Source: Desmodus rotundus (taxonomy: Eukaryota; Chordata; Mammalia; Chiroptera; Phyllostomidae). From it: a stretch of 64,000 nt of DNA. A model generated the notes under the pieces. It did no database searches, was not told the origin of the DNA, and saw nothing but the letters and a program-made list of their open reading frames with translations. Shown here in pieces: positions 36,101 to 51,100 of the stretch. Both the position numbers and the translations under genes were made by a program. Location: contig NC_071392.1 of the NCBI RefSeq assembly GCF_022682495.2, positions 133,051,318 through 133,115,317 on the forward strand, given 5' to 3'. Every line of letters starts with the position of its first letter. The first letter of the stretch is position 1.

Positions 36101-39100
36101 AAAGAGACAGAAAACATCAATGTGAGAGAGAAACATTGATCACTTGCTTTTGGTACACCCTCCCTTATAAGGGATTGAACCCACAACCTAGTTCTGGAAT
36201 CTCGAATTCTGAGATCAGGCTGTGGGCTGGATTGTTTACTCCTGAGGACTTTTTTCTTTTCTTCCAGATTAGTGCTGGCCTCATAATATGAATTTGGAAC
36301 TGTTATTCTATGGTTTTTAAAATAGTTTGAAGAGGAAATGCACCAACAAAGGAACAACCAACAGGTAACAGTGGAATAGTGAAGGAGGGAGTGGAAGCCA
36401 AACTAACCTCAACCCAGGACCAATCTCGAAACACAACTAAATGGTGGAGAAATAACCCAGAACAAACAACTGAATAAGAGCGAAAGAGAAGCCTCAAAAC
36501 CATATACCAGATTCAACACAACATGTCCACACATGAACAACAGAATATAAGATGTGGTGGACGGAGTGACCCTCAGTTACCCCGCTGGAGGGAAGGACCC
36601 ACCAAAGACAGACCCAACAACAATCAAAACCCAAAGACATACACACACCCAACATAAACGACAGCCCAAGACCAGTGACTTCAGGAGATCAAGAATACTG
36701 CACCACTGAGTCTCCCAGGTCTTCTGCCATAGAAGTTGGAAACAGAAACCCAGGAAGTCAGAACAGATCAATTTAAGAAGCAGAGGCTAACAAGAAGAGT
36801 GTCACAAACAACAGGGAGGCAAAGAAACAATCCCCAAGTGAAAGGAAAGGAGGAAGCCTTCAAAAAAACTCTAAATGAAATAGAGGCAAGTCAACTATCA
36901 GATACTGAGTTCAAAGCAATGGTTATCAGGAAGCTCAATAAGCTCACTGAGAATTACCAAAAAATACAAAGGAACTGGAATGACCTCACTGGAAACTATA
37001 TCAACATGAAAAAGGAAATAGAAACTATCATCAAGGGCCAAGAGGCAATGAAGAATACAATTTCTGAACTGAAGAACACAGTAGAAGGAATCAAAAGCAG
37101 GCTCGATGAAGCAGAGGATTGGAACAATGAGCTGAAGGACACAGTAGAAAAAAACACCCAGAAAGAGCAAAAGGAAGAGGCTGACAAAGAACGAAGAGGG
37201 GTTAAGGGAAATGCAGGACAACATGATATGTAATAATGTCCGTATAATAGGGATACTACAAAGAGAAGAAGAGCAAAGGATAGAAAACTTGTTTGAAAAA
37301 GTAATGATGGAAAATTTCCCTAATCTGATGAGAGAAAAAGTCACACAAATCCAGGAAACGCAAATAATCCCAATCAAAAGGAACCCAAAGAGGCCCACTT
37401 CAAGACACATCATAAATAATATGGCAAAATTCCAAGACAAAGAGAGAATCTTAAAGGCAGCAAGGGAGAAAGAGGAAGTAACATACAAGGGAGCCCCGAT
37501 AAGACTAGCAGCTGACTTCTCAATGGAAACTCTCCAAGCCAGAAGGGAATGGCAAGAAATACTCCAAGTAATGAAAACCAGAGGCCTGCAACCAAGACTA
37601 CTTTATCCAATAAGGCTCTCAATTAAAATGGAAGGCCAAATAAGGAGTTTCCCACACAAAAGAAGCCTCAAAGAATATACCTCCTCCAAATCAGCTCTGC
37701 AAGAGATGTTAAAAGCTTTGCTTTAAGAGCAGGAACAAAAACAGTGAAAGAGAGAGGAACACAGGGACGAAAAAATGGCAATGAATAAGTAACTATCAAT
37801 AATAACTTTAAATGTAAATGGATTAAATGCCCCAATCAAAAGACTCAGAGTAGCTGAATGGATAAGAAATCATGAACTACATGTATGCTGCCTACAAGAC
37901 ACCCACCTCAGGACAGAAGACCTTCACAGACAGAAAGTGAATGGTTGGAAACAAATATTCCAAACAAATGGACAGGAAAAAAAAGCTGGGGTAGCAATAC
38001 TCTTATCAGACAAAATAGACTTCAGAAAAAGAGCCATAAAAAGAGACCCAGAAGGTCACTTCATAACACTTAAGGGAAGAATCCATCAATGAGACATAAA
38101 CATTGTAAATATATATGTACCCAGAATAGGAACACCCCAAAACAAAGAAAATCATGGAGGATGACAAGAAAGATATTGACAGCAAGACTATTATAGTAGG
38201 GGATTTTAATACTCCACTGCCAAAATAGATAGATCTTCCAAACAAAATGTCAATGAAGATATTGCGGCATTGAACAATGCCCTAGATGAAATGGATGTAA
38301 CAGATACATAGAAAGCCTTCCATCCCAAAGAAGCTAAATACACATTCTTTTCCAATGCACATGGACCATTTTCAAAGACACACCACATGATAGGACACAA
38401 AGCAAGCCTCAACAAATTCAAGAAAACTGAAATCATATCAAGCATTTTCTTCCAACCACAAGAGACTGAAACTAGAAACCAACCTCAAGGAAAAACCCCA
38501 AAACACTCAAATTCATGGAGATTGAATAGCATGCTATTAAACAAGGAATGGGTGAAGAATGAGATTACAGAAGAAATCAAAAAGTTTCTGGAAAAAAATT
38601 AAAATGAACTCACAACAATCCAAAACCTATGGGACACTGTGAAGGCAGTACTGAAAGAGAAGTTCATAGCGATACAGGCCTACCCCCAAAAAGATAGAAA
38701 CATTTCAAATGAACAATCTAACCCTACGCCTAGAAGAACTCGAGGAACAACAACAAAGACAGCACAGAGCAAGTAGAAGGAAGGGAATAACCAAGATCAG
38801 AGCAGAATTAAGTAATATAGAGACTAAAAACACAATTCTAAGGATGAATAAATCCAGGAGCTGGTTCTTTGAAAAGATAAACAAAATCGAAAAGCCTTTA
38901 AACAGACTTATCAAGAAAAAAAGAGAGAGGACCTAGATAAACATGATCACAATGAAAGAGGAGAGATTACAACTGATGCCACAGAAATACAAAGGAATGT
39001 AAGAAATTACGATGAGGGACTATATGATGAGAAATTTAAAAACCTAGGTGAAAGGGACACATTTGAAGAAAAATTTAATCTTCAAAAGTCAGTGAAGAAG

Positions 39101-42100
39101 AAGAAGAAAGCCTGAACAGACCAATACCAGCAGATGAAATTGAAGCAGTAATCAAAAAACCCCTGGACCAGATGGTTTCACAGGAGAATTCTACAAAGCA
39201 TTTAAGGAAGAGCTAACCCCTATCCTTCACAGATCATTCCAAAAACTTCAAGAAGATGAAAGACTCCCAAACTTTTTTTATAAAGCCAACATTATTCTAA
39301 TCCCAGAACCAGATAAAGACATAACAACGAAAGAAAACTTCAGACCAATATTGCTGATGAACATAGATGCTAAAATTCTGAACACAATATTGGCAACCCG
39401 CATCCAGCAATACGTTAAAAATATCATACACCATGACCAAATGGGATTCATCCCAGGGATGCAAGGATGGTACAATATTCACAAACCAATAAATGTAATA
39501 CATCACATAAACAAAACGAAAGACAAAAATCATGATTTTATCAATAGATGAGGAAAAAACATTGATAAGATACAGCACCCATTTCTGATAAAAACACTCA
39601 GCAAAGTGGGAATAGAGGGAGCATTCCTCAACATAATAAAGGCCACACATGAGAGACCTATAGCCAACATCATACTCAACGGACAAAAACTTAGAGCTCT
39701 CCCACTAAGATCAGGAACAAGACAAGGATGCCCTCTCTCACCACTCCTATTCAACATAGTACTGGAAGGTCTAGCCACAGCAATCAGACAAGAAAAAGAA
39801 ATAAAAGGCATCCAAATTGGAAAGGAGGAAGCAAAACTGTCATTGTTTGGAGATGACATGGTAGTGTATAGAAAATCCTATAGACTCCACCAAAAATCTA
39901 CTCAACCTAATAAGTGAATTTGGCAAAACATAGGGATACAAAGTCAATATTCAGAAATCAAAGGCATTTTTGTACACCAACGATGACATATCAGAAACAG
40001 AAATCAGGAAAAAAATCCCATTTGATATAGCAACAAGAAAAATAAAGTACCTAGGAATAAACCTAACCAAGGAGGTAAAAGACCTGTACTCAGAAAACTA
40101 CACAACACTAAAGAAAGAAATTAATGAAGAGAGAAACAAATGGAAGCATGTACCATGTTCATGGATTGGAAGAATTAATATCATCAAAATGTCCATACTA
40201 CCCAAAGCAATTTATAGATTCAACGCAATCCCTATTACAGTACAATGACATATTTCACAGATATAGAACAAACATTTCAGAAATTTATATGGAACCATAA
40301 ATGACCCCGAATAGCTGCAGCAATTTTCAGAAAGAAGAACAAAGCAGGAGGGATCACAATAGCTGATATCAAAATGCACTGCAAGTCCACTGTAATCAAA
40401 CAGCCTGGTACTGGCATTTAGAACAGGAACATAGACCAATGGAACAGAACAGAGAGCCCAGAAATAAACCCAAGTCTCTATGGTCAATTAATATTTAACA
40501 AAGGCAGAAGAAGCATAAAATGGAGTAAAAATAGCCTCTTCAACAAATGGTGTTGAGAGATCTAGACAGCTACATGCAAAAAAATGAAACTCAATCATCA
40601 ACTTATACCATACACAAATATAAATTCAAGGTGGATAAAAGACTTAAATATAAGTTGTGACACCATAAAAGTCCTAGAGGAAAACAGTGGCAGGAAAATC
40701 TCAGACATTCCACGCAGCATCATCCTCACAGACATGTCCACTAAAGCAAGGGACATAAAGGAGAGAATAAACAAATGGGACCTCATCAAATTAAAAAGCT
40801 TCTTCATGGCTAAAGAAAACAGCATTATAATGAAAAGAGAACCGACTATATGGGAAAACATATTTGGCAATCATACCTCAGACAAGGGTTTGATCTCCAA
40901 AATATATAAAGATCTCATATGACTCCACTCCAGGAAGACAAAAAACCCAGTTAAAAAATGGGCAAAAGAATTGAACAGACACTTCTCCCAGGGGGACAAA
41001 TAGAGGGCCCAGAGACATATGAATAGATGCTCAGCATCACTAGCCATCAGAGAGATGCAAATTAAAACCACAATGAGATACCATTTCACACGGGTCAGAA
41101 TGGCCCTGATAAAGAAATCAATGAACAAATGTTGGACAGGATGTGGAGAAAAGGGAACCCTGGTGCACTGTTGTTGGGAATGCAGACTACAGCAGCCACT
41201 GTGGAAAATAGTATGGAATTTCCTCAGTAAACTAAAGATGGAATTGCCTTCTGACCCAGCAATTCCACTGCTGGGATTATATCCTAAGAATCCTGAAACA
41301 CCAATCCAAAAGAACCTATGCACCCCAATGTTCATAGCAGCACAATTTATAATAGCTAAGTGCTGGAAGCAACCTAAGTGCCCATCAATAAATGAGTGGA
41401 TCAAAAACACTATGGTACATTTACACAATGCAATTCTCTGCAGCAGAGAGAAAGAAGGAGCTCCTACCCTTTGCGACAGCATGGATGGAACTGCAGAGCA
41501 TTATGCTAAGTGAAATAAACCAGATGGTGAGGGACAAATACCATATGATCTCACCTCAAGTGGAACATAATCAACAACAAAAAAAGGAAACAAAATATAA
41601 GCAGAAACATTGAAATTAACAATCTCATAACAGTAACAATAATAATCTTAACAACAATCTAACAAAATATAAGCAGAGACGTTGAAATTAACAATCTAAC
41701 AATAACCATCGGGGAGAGGGGTAGGGGACAATGTAGGGAAGGGTTTTCAGAACTAGTGTAAAGGACACATAGACAAAAACAAGTGGGAGCATGGAAGCAA
41801 GGGAGGGAAGTGGGTTTGTCTGGGGTGTAGGGGAGTGGGGCGGGAAATGAGGAGAACTGTAATTGAATAACAATAAAATAATTAAATAAAAATAAAATAG
41901 GAGAGCATTATGTTAAGTGAAATAAGTCAGACGGTGAGGGACAAATACCATATGATCTCACTTTTAACTGGAACATAATAAATAGAAAAAAAAAGGAAAC
42001 AAAATATAACTAGAGACATTGAAGTTAAGAACAATCTAACAATGGACAGGGGGGAGTGGGGAGGGGACAGTGAGGAGAGGGAATTACAGGAACTACTATA

Positions 42101-45100
42101 AAGGGTACATGGACAAAATCAAGGGGGAGGGTGGAAGTGGGGGAGGTACGGGGGTTTGGCTGGGGTAGGGTGGAGGGATGGGGAGAAAAGCCACACAACT
42201 CTAATTGAATAACAATAAAAAATTAAAATTAAAAAAAAAAAGAAAAACAATAAAGTACCTTTAAAAGGAAAAAAAAAAGAAAATAAATAAATAAAATAGT
42301 TTGAAAAGAGAAAAGAGATCATTGTGACAATTTATGTTTTGTTGTTAGGGTATTTAAAATATTTCACTGAATCTGATATATTAATTAATGTACATACTTA
42401 GACGATTTAACTCAATTTGTGGTTGATGATTAAATAGCCAAAAGCAACTGGTTTACAAAATTTTTAAGACTTTAAATACACAGAAAGATTTGAGAATATC
42501 ATCTAAAAGTGGGCTTTGTAAAATGTTTGAGGTATAGGGCAAAGCAGATAAACTAAATCCCTAAGTATGGACTCAATGAGCTACCTAAGTTTGACAGTAG
42601 TTAGGGAGAGTTTAATCCACCACATCAATTAAAAAAAATTGTGCATTAATCTAAGAACAAGTTAAAATGAAATGTTTTAATTCTAACAAAAATATCACTA
42701 GATATTTAAATAAAGTAAGATTTAAAATTTGGGCTTAAAGATTTAGGGCATACTTATTTTCTAAATTCACAACATAAATCAATCTATTAATTACAAAATT
42801 ACTTTAATATTAATTTAATCTAAATCCACCACATGAAAATTAACTCTCACGCCAAACATCCTTCCTCTCAGACACTGAAAATCCAACTGACTTATTTATA
42901 AAATAACAATTTTATGATGTATAAATCCTAGAAACAAATTCTAGAATTTACGAAATTCTATGTGATGACTGAGTAAAACAAGGCTGTCTGACTTTTCTTG
43001 AATTTCTTCTTGTTTTTTTTCCTTTTGAGTGAATAAGAAAATATCTGTATTCAGTAATGCAAAATAAAAATTTCATATAAAAAACCCCTCCTATTTTAGA
43101 AGCAAAGAGGTCATCTACACCAGTCTCTAAAGTTAAACTCTTCCTCTCGTCCCTGGTAGAAGTGTATATGTCTTCTAAACAGCTGAAACATTTAAAATAC
43201 CTTAGTTAATTCCCTTGAAATCACAGCTATGAATGCCTTTGCTTTTGTGTCCACATTAACTTTTTCAAAGTTACAGATGCTTTTTGCTCATGCTGATCAT
43301 TTCATATGAATATATACTCCACCAGAGATGTTAATGCCCCACCAACAAAGGCATAGACAGCTCAGGTGTCATAATGTAAGACACTGTGTGGTGATATGGT
43401 AGAGCAACCTATGAAACTAATCATAAAGGTCCAACTTGATACAGCCCAAGGCATAAAATAACAACTGGAGAGGCAACTTTTCCCTACTTTTAACTTATAC
43501 AGGTTGTGTTTTCAATCTGAGATAAATATAAATTTGTATTTTAATAAACGTTTGAATTCTACGTAGGAAATTAACCTGCAGTTACACTAATCAAGTCATA
43601 AACCATGACACAACCAAATAAAAACCCAAAATATTTTTGGTAGTGAAAAGAAAGAAAAGGTAGTATTTGTAAAATGAGCATTGCTCTTCCCTGACGGACT
43701 TCAGCTGAATCAACAGCTCATAGGTGCCCTGGGAAATAAAAAGAAAATCTAGACTCCATTAGTGAAAAAACTACTGCCTTCTAATGAATTCTCAAGCTCA
43801 TGACTTCTATAAACTATGAAAAAATATATTCCAAGTATTTATTTATTTTTCTAAATTTAGCAATAAAATATAAAATCAGTAATTTTAGGTTGTCCTTTTA
43901 ACTTATATATTTTTAAAGCTCCTCCCCTCCCTTCATTTTAAGCACTTAAGTATTAATGATGAGAGCCCATGTGCATGCCATTAATGACTTTTCCTTGAGC
44001 TGGGCCAGCAGCTACAGTAGGTAGTTGAATGTTTCTTGTAACTTTTTGGAAGTAGTAATTCCATCAAATGGTTTATGAAAAAATCATTTTAAAGTAATAA
44101 ATAAAATTTATTGATAAAATGATATTGCTTATCAGAAACATGACTTGACTAGAAATAGTTTGGTTATGAATGATAAATTATGGCATTAAATGAAAGCAAA
44201 AAACCCTCATACATGAGCACATATTGTTTAAACTAAAATACCTAAGTTATGTCTATTTTTCCTCTTTACTCTGAACAGGATATAGTCACTCAGGAAGAGC
44301 ATCTCTGTGTGACAATACGTTTCTAAGCCTCTTTGCTTTTTAATTTAGTTAAAATGGTAGCAAATATTATTTTTAGTACCACAGAACTATTATTAGGACA
44401 AGACAGCATAAGGTCCTGAGGTTTTCTGGAGAATAGATATATTCAAGTCAAAGAAATGTTGTACACAGAAAGAAAAATGCTACCAAAATTTAAAGGTGTA
44501 TTTTTAGGTTTTTCCTTTCTCACTAACCTGTTAATCTGCTATTTTCAAGTGATGAGTCATAATAAGTAGTGAACCCATTTTTGTGATAGTTACGTGGGAT
44601 GAATGCAAATTAATGACTGTAGGAAAGAGTTAATTTTCTTATGAGACATGGACTACAAGGAAGAAAACAAAAGAAACAGATAACGGGTCAGTTTATTTTA
44701 AAAAATATGGTTTGAATTTGCAAGTGTGGGGGGAAAAAGACAAGAAAATATTGCAGTTTAAATGAACAGTGAATTTCAGGAAAAGACAACTACATGATTA
44801 AGCAAATGGAGGCAATAAGAGGACAACATGAAAATCTGCCACTTAACCCCCACCAACAACACAATTCAAAATAAGTCTTTAGTGTACTCTTGCAAAATAT
44901 CAGAGTAAGTGAGGTTTCAGGAACCTGATCATTAAATTCAAATCCCACCTCCATTACTTCTCACATACCTGGTATATATCCTTGGGAAAATCCTGTCACC
45001 TCAGTTTGCTCGTCTACAAAATGGAGCTAACATAAGGACTGGGTGATTCCAGAGCCCTTGCTCCTGACTGGTGCCTCAATTCCTGTCCTCTTCATCCTCA

Positions 45101-48100
45101 CCTTACCAGGCACCTTCTTCTCAGCCTGAACCATAGTCCAGACTCTATAGTCTTACAAGCACAGCCCTGGACCCCATGCCCTTCCCCAGCTAATGCCTGC
45201 TGTGTCCTTCCTCTCACCACCAAAGGCTCCACAAGAGAGATCTGTCTTAAAGTTCTGAATGGTCATCCCCTAGGGTATCTGCTCATGCTGTCTGGCTATA
45301 GACCAGCAAAACATTTAGTTGGGAAGTAAAACCATTCCTGTTCTGTTGTCACCCTCCCTGGGCTTTGTGAAGCACCTACCACTGCTGACTTTCCTTGGCT
45401 CCTTATCTCCCTCTTTCTTTGACTTTCTAGAAATGACTTTTGATTCTTTTTCCATTTTCCTCATTTTGCTTTCCTAGTGACATGTCTTTGTTCTTTTACC
45501 CAGGGTTCCATTCTTGGTCCTCCACACCCACATTTTTTTAAACTTTTAATTTTGAGATTATTGAAGATTCATATGCACTTGTAAGAAATAATACAGAAAG
45601 ATCTCAAATATCCTTCACCCCAGTGGTAACATCTTACATAGCTATAGTACCATATCAAAATCTGGAAACTGACATTGAGACAATTCATCAATATTCAGAG
45701 TTTGGTAGTTCTACATACACTCACTTGTGTATGTGTGTGTGGGAAGGTACAGTGCTATTTTATTAGTTGTATGTATAGATAACATACCCACATTTTGACT
45801 CATGTGCCAGAGATGGGTTCTTGTCATTCAGGGGAAAAGGGTGGTTGAGTAGGACATACAGCAGACCCTAAGTCTTGATGATGCCCACACACTCTAAAGT
45901 GGCCCCTGTGCTGTGAAAAGAGCTATCCTTAAACTGTGGCATGTAAATTACCATCTTTCTCTTCATGATGCTTCTTAGTCTGGAACACTTTACCAGCTTC
46001 TTTCAATGTCTGTCCACCCTTCTAAGCCTGGTGTTGGCTGGTCTCCATGGGAAGCCCCTACGGTGCTACCAGTCCACAAATGAGTCCTTTTGTATTAATC
46101 CTGTCTCTCTCATTACATGTAAAGCTCCTTTAGGATACAAATTAAACTGTTTTTGTGGGTCCCATGGGTCTGAAACATATGGGTCTTCAATAACACAAAG
46201 TTCAACTAAGGTAGGGAAAGAGAAGAAACGAGGAAGGCAGAACTTTCACAGAGGACTATAGAAACTAGGATTTCAAAAACTAGATTTAAAAAAATATCAC
46301 AGCAAGCATGGATGAAAGGCTATAATCTTTACTCTTCCTGCCCACAGGAATCAATATTCTGAAAAAAATCTCACCTTCTTCAACAGTAAACAGGTTGCCC
46401 ATTTCTGCTGATGAATGATATTGGACTGGCTCAGAATTCTTCACATTTACCAGTGGCAGGAAGGGGTCATAATCTGAGGATGACAGGTCAGCCAGGGTCA
46501 GTGTATAGTGACTCTGTTGGGTATATGTGCTTGAGCCACACACACAGCAGTGTAGAACCTGTGAAAAAAAGAAGGGAATGGATGCCATGGATGCCGCTCA
46601 CCTGTACCTGACAATTTGTCAAACTAAAACAACACTTAGGAGGCAGGACTCCTGCTTGGTAGTACTCGAAAACATCAAATCCTTTCCATTCTAAAGCATA
46701 GTCTTGCTGTTGGCAAATTCATTTGTTCCTTTCACATCAATGCCAATAAATATATTCTTATGGCAAAAAAAAAGCAAAATAAGAAAGTGCTTATTACACC
46801 ATTCTGTGTGGTTGCACCTACCGAGGTTCTGCTTCAGTCCACCAAGGGCAACACAAGTAAATACAATGAAGTAAATCTGGAGATGAAAACTAGCTATGGC
46901 ATAAGCCACAAGATAAACCACCATCACTAATAGTGGAGAGTAGAGTGCAAGCAATAAGCAGAGACTGCTGGCATTTCACAAATGCTCATGAACTTAAATT
47001 AGTATAACTCACAACCCCAAGAATTGGAAATGCTAACTTAATACAATTTTTAAAAGTGTGATTAATGAAGTAAATTTAATACGAATTTTTTAAGTATTCT
47101 TATTCTCACAAGATCAGTTCCCTAAAAGCTTGTTGGTTGTTTACAAATTGCTGTTGACTCTATAAGCTCTTTTTAAAAAATATATTTTATTGATTATGGT
47201 ATTAGAGTTGTTCCATTTTCCCCCCTCCCCTTTATCCGTCTTCCAAAACTTCCCCCCACTTAGTTTATGTCCACCATGGGTCATGCGTACAAGTTCTTTG
47301 GCTTCTCCGTTTCCCATATTGTTCTTAACATCCCCCTGTCTATTTTGTACCTACCATTTATGCTTTTTATTCCCTGTACCTTTTCCTCTATCCTTCCCCT
47401 GTCCCATCCCTGTTGATAACCCTCCATGTGATTTCTATTTCTTTGATTCTGTTCTTGTTCTAGTTGTTTGGTTAGTTTGTTTTTGTGGTTTCTTTTTTTT
47501 TTAAGGTTCAGTTGTTGACAGTTGTGAGTTTATGGTCATTTTACTGTTCATACTTTTGATCTTCTTCTTTTTCTTACATCGTAAGTCCCTTTAACTTTTC
47601 ACATAGCAAGGGCTTGGTGATGATGAACTCCTTTAACTTTACCTTGTCTGGGAAGCACTTTATATGCCCTTCCATTCTAAATGATAGTTTTGCTGGATAG
47701 AATAATCTTGGATAGAGGTTCTGGCCTTTCATGACTTTGGATACTTCTTTGCAGCCCTTTCTTACCTGCAAGGTTTCTTTTGAGAAATCAGCTGACAGTC
47801 GTATGGGAACTCCTTTGTAGGTAACTGTGTCCTTTTCTCTTGCTGCTTTTAAGATTCTCTCCTTATCTTGAACTTTGGGTAACTTAATTATGATGTTCCT
47901 TGGTGTGTGTTTCCTTGGGTCCAACTTCTTTGGGACTCTCTGAGCTTCCTGGGCTTTCTGGAAGTCTATTTCCTTTGCCAGATTGGGAAGTTTTGCTTCA
48001 TTATTTTTTCAAATAAGTTTTCCATTTCTTGCTCTTCTTTTCCTTCTGGGTCCGCTATGATTTGGATGTTAGAATGTTTAAGTTGTCCCAGAGGTTCCTA

Positions 48101-51100
48101 AAGCCTCTCCTCATTTTTTTGAATTTTTGTTTCTTCATTCTGTTCCGACTGGATGTTTCTTTCCTTCTTCTGTTCCAAATCGTTGATTTGAGTCCCAGTT
48201 TCCATCCCTTCACTGTTGGTTCCCTGTATATTTTGCTTTATTTCACTTTGCACAGCTTTCACTTTTTTCTCTATTTTGCATTTTTACACAATCATTTCTG
48301 TGAGCATCCTGCTGACCAGTGTTTTGAACTGTGCATCTGATAGGTTGGCTCTCTCCTTGTCATTTAGTTCTTTTTCTGGAGTTTTGATCTTTTCTTTCAT
48401 TTGGGCCATATTTCTTTTTCTTAGAGCACCTGTTACATTGTAAGGATCAGAGCCTTAGGTATTCGTCAGGGTGTGGCAACCACTTTGGTGCTGTATGGGT
48501 GGCAGGGGTCAGAGAGGGAAGAATATCATTTGCTCAACTCTCACCTCACTTTCAGTCACTTCCTCCACTACCCACAAGTGAATTGGGGCTTTCTAGTGCT
48601 GATTCCCAGGTGGGTGTGTTTGTGCATGTTCTAGGGCCCCATGGGTCTCTCTACTGAACTCTCCTGTGAGACAGGGAGTTTATCCCACCACAGTAACCCC
48701 AACAAGTTTTTATAGCCAGAGGTTTTGAGGCTTTAGTTTCCCTGGCTGGAAACCTGAATTGTGCAGTCTGTCTCATTCCCCAGCAGTTCTTTCCAGCTTA
48801 TCTGCATGCAAATGTGGGATTGCTTGGTCTGCCAGCTGCTGCCTTGCCTGTCCCATCTGCCTTGCCACACATTCTCTTTGCCACCGCTGCCCATCTCCAT
48901 ACCTCCTACAATCTGGATGAATGGTTCTTCTTTAACTTGTTGGTTGTTGGATTTCCATACAGTTTGATTTTCTGGTAGTTATGGTTGTTTTTTGTTTTTA
49001 AATATGTTGTTGCTCTTCTTTTGGTAGCAAAGCATATCTATCTATTCTTCCATCTTGGATGAAATTCTACTCTATAAGCTCTATAAGCTATGCAAATGCA
49101 GATCATCTTGCATATGTCAAAATATATAAATGAGCTAATAACTATTAAACTTTACTTTTTGATCATAAATTCAAAATCATAAAATAAAAAAGCTGATTTT
49201 TATGAAAATCAAGGTAAAACCTTAGAAATTTGGGAGATATCATTTGGACTATATTCATACAAGGTCAATTCACTTTTACTTATTTATTTCAAAAATATTT
49301 TTATTTGGTCCTGGCCAGGTAGCTCAGTTGGCTAGAGTGTCATCCCAATACACCAAGGTTGTGGATTCAATCTCTGGTCAGGGTACATATAAGAATCAAC
49401 CAATGAGTGCATAAGTAAGTGGAAGCACAAATTGCTGTTTCTTTCTTTCTCTCCCTTTTTTGCTCTCTCTAAAATCAATAAAAAATATTTTTATTGAATT
49501 TATTGGGGTGATATTAACAAAATTATATAGGTTTCAAGTAAACAATTCTCTAACACAGCACCTGTACATTGTACTATGTGTTCACAACTCAAAGTCTAGT
49601 CTACTTCTGTCAATCCACTTTTAGATGAGTAGCTTGATTTGCCCACATGGCAGGAGGCCTTGTTTTGGGGCTGGACATCTTCCTGTTTAGTTCCTTCTAC
49701 TCATGTTGACTCTTGGGGACTAGAGGAAGATTTAGGGGTGTGTAACCTTTGTGCTCAGCTAAGAAGTACCATGAACTCTATTCAGCCAGGACACTCACCT
49801 AAGTATGTCCTGTTCCTAGCAGAAAAGCAGTACAGAAAAACTATGGTAGCTTTCTTATTAATATAAAAATTGAGCTTCTGTCATTGAGAAAATTAATTTC
49901 TATTAGTCAATTGCAATAAAAATATGAAATGGAAATTAAAACCACAATGCAGAACCACTCCATACCTATCAGATAGCAAAATGTTAGCAGCTGCAACTCT
50001 CAAACACTGTTGATAACAGTGTAAATTAGTATAATCATTCTGGAAAATTATTTCGTGTTCACCACCAAAGCAGAACATATGTATTCCAGCAACTCTACTC
50101 CTAGGTATAAACCCAGCAGAAATACATACATATATGTACTGAAAAACATACTGGAATAGAATGTTCACAGAACTTTCTTTTTAATGGTCCCAAATCTAAA
50201 CTAACTACATTTCTATCTACAGTAGAATAGAACATAAATTGTGGTTTATTCTCATCATATAATACTAAATAGCAATGAGAGTAAAAAGATCTATAACTAT
50301 TCACAACAATATAATGAATCCCTCAAAAACAATGAGGTAGTTGTGTGAAGACACTAGGCACATAAGGACAAGGACATACTAAAGTTCAAAAACAGGCAGA
50401 CCTTATCTATGCTGTGACAGGATAGCAGTTATCCCTGAGTATGTGTGTGGGGGTAGTGACTAGGAAGAGGTGCAGTGGGGACTTCTTGGGAGGCTAGGAA
50501 TGTTCTATTTCTGGAGTTGGTTTCCCAGGTGGCTTAAACTTTGTGAAAATTCATCAAGCTCTCCCTTATGACTGATGCAATTTTCTAAATGCATTTATAC
50601 TTCAATTGAAAGTTTCCTTTAAAAATGCATAAAAAGTTATTCAATAAATGTGTGAATCAAGTTAACTATGAGGTGACTTTTGTAAAGCAATTTTAAGAGA
50701 CGTCCTTTATATAATTGATCCTAACATAGTTGTTAAAATCTCTGACCAGTAAAGAATCAAATTAAAAATACACAATACTTTTTAGAATTTCAACCAAGGT
50801 CAAGTGGTATTTTTTTTAATTTAGTACATTTTAAAATAAGAATAAAGTAATCACTTCATGACTTTGAATCTCTTTAAAAAATTACTATTAAAAGTATGTT
50901 ACTAAAAAAATAGACAATAGAATTGTCCCTACATAATGGTAATTATTCAACAGACACCCAATGCTAAATAAATAAATGAAGCCCTCACAGGACAGACTGC
51001 AAGGCCCATACAGAAGAATAGTATAAAGGATCCAGAGCAAACACCACACCTAATCATTAATATGGGGTGACTTCAAATATTTTAAGTACTATAAAAATGA

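Larger units (their letters stand above)
36332..41892 (+). mobile_element. Near full-length L1 LINE, inactive
   Basis: 5' UTR 36332-36735, ORF1 36736-37726 (frameshifted), ORF2 about 37775-41613 (many stops and frameshifts), 3' UTR and A-rich end to about 41892. The target duplication TAAAATAGTTTGAA is at 36318-36331; its right copy is split as TAAAATAG (41893-41900) and TTTGAA (42300-42305) by a second L1. It lies antisense in the RALGAPA2 intron between exons d and e. Confidence 0.85.
42306..46374. other. Intron between exons d and e, distal part
   Basis: AT-rich unassigned sequence from 42306 to about 44900, then a MIR relic (44930-45050), unassigned sequence, and a reverse L1 relic (45537-45790). 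The open frame at 45965-46261 has no recognised homology. No exon seen. Confidence 0.55.

Noticed and set aside
36898..37488. 196-codon minus-strand frame with hydrophobic content
   Set aside because: It is the antisense shadow of L1 ORF1; lysine/glutamate-rich coding reads as phenylalanine/leucine/serine on the other strand.
39606..39917. Reverse transcriptase-like frame considered as an endogenous retrovirus or a domesticated RT
   Set aside because: It sits co-linearly in an L1 ORF2 with L1 ORF1 upstream and an L1 3' UTR downstream; the catalytic box is altered and frameshifts surround it. No LTRs were seen anywhere in the window.
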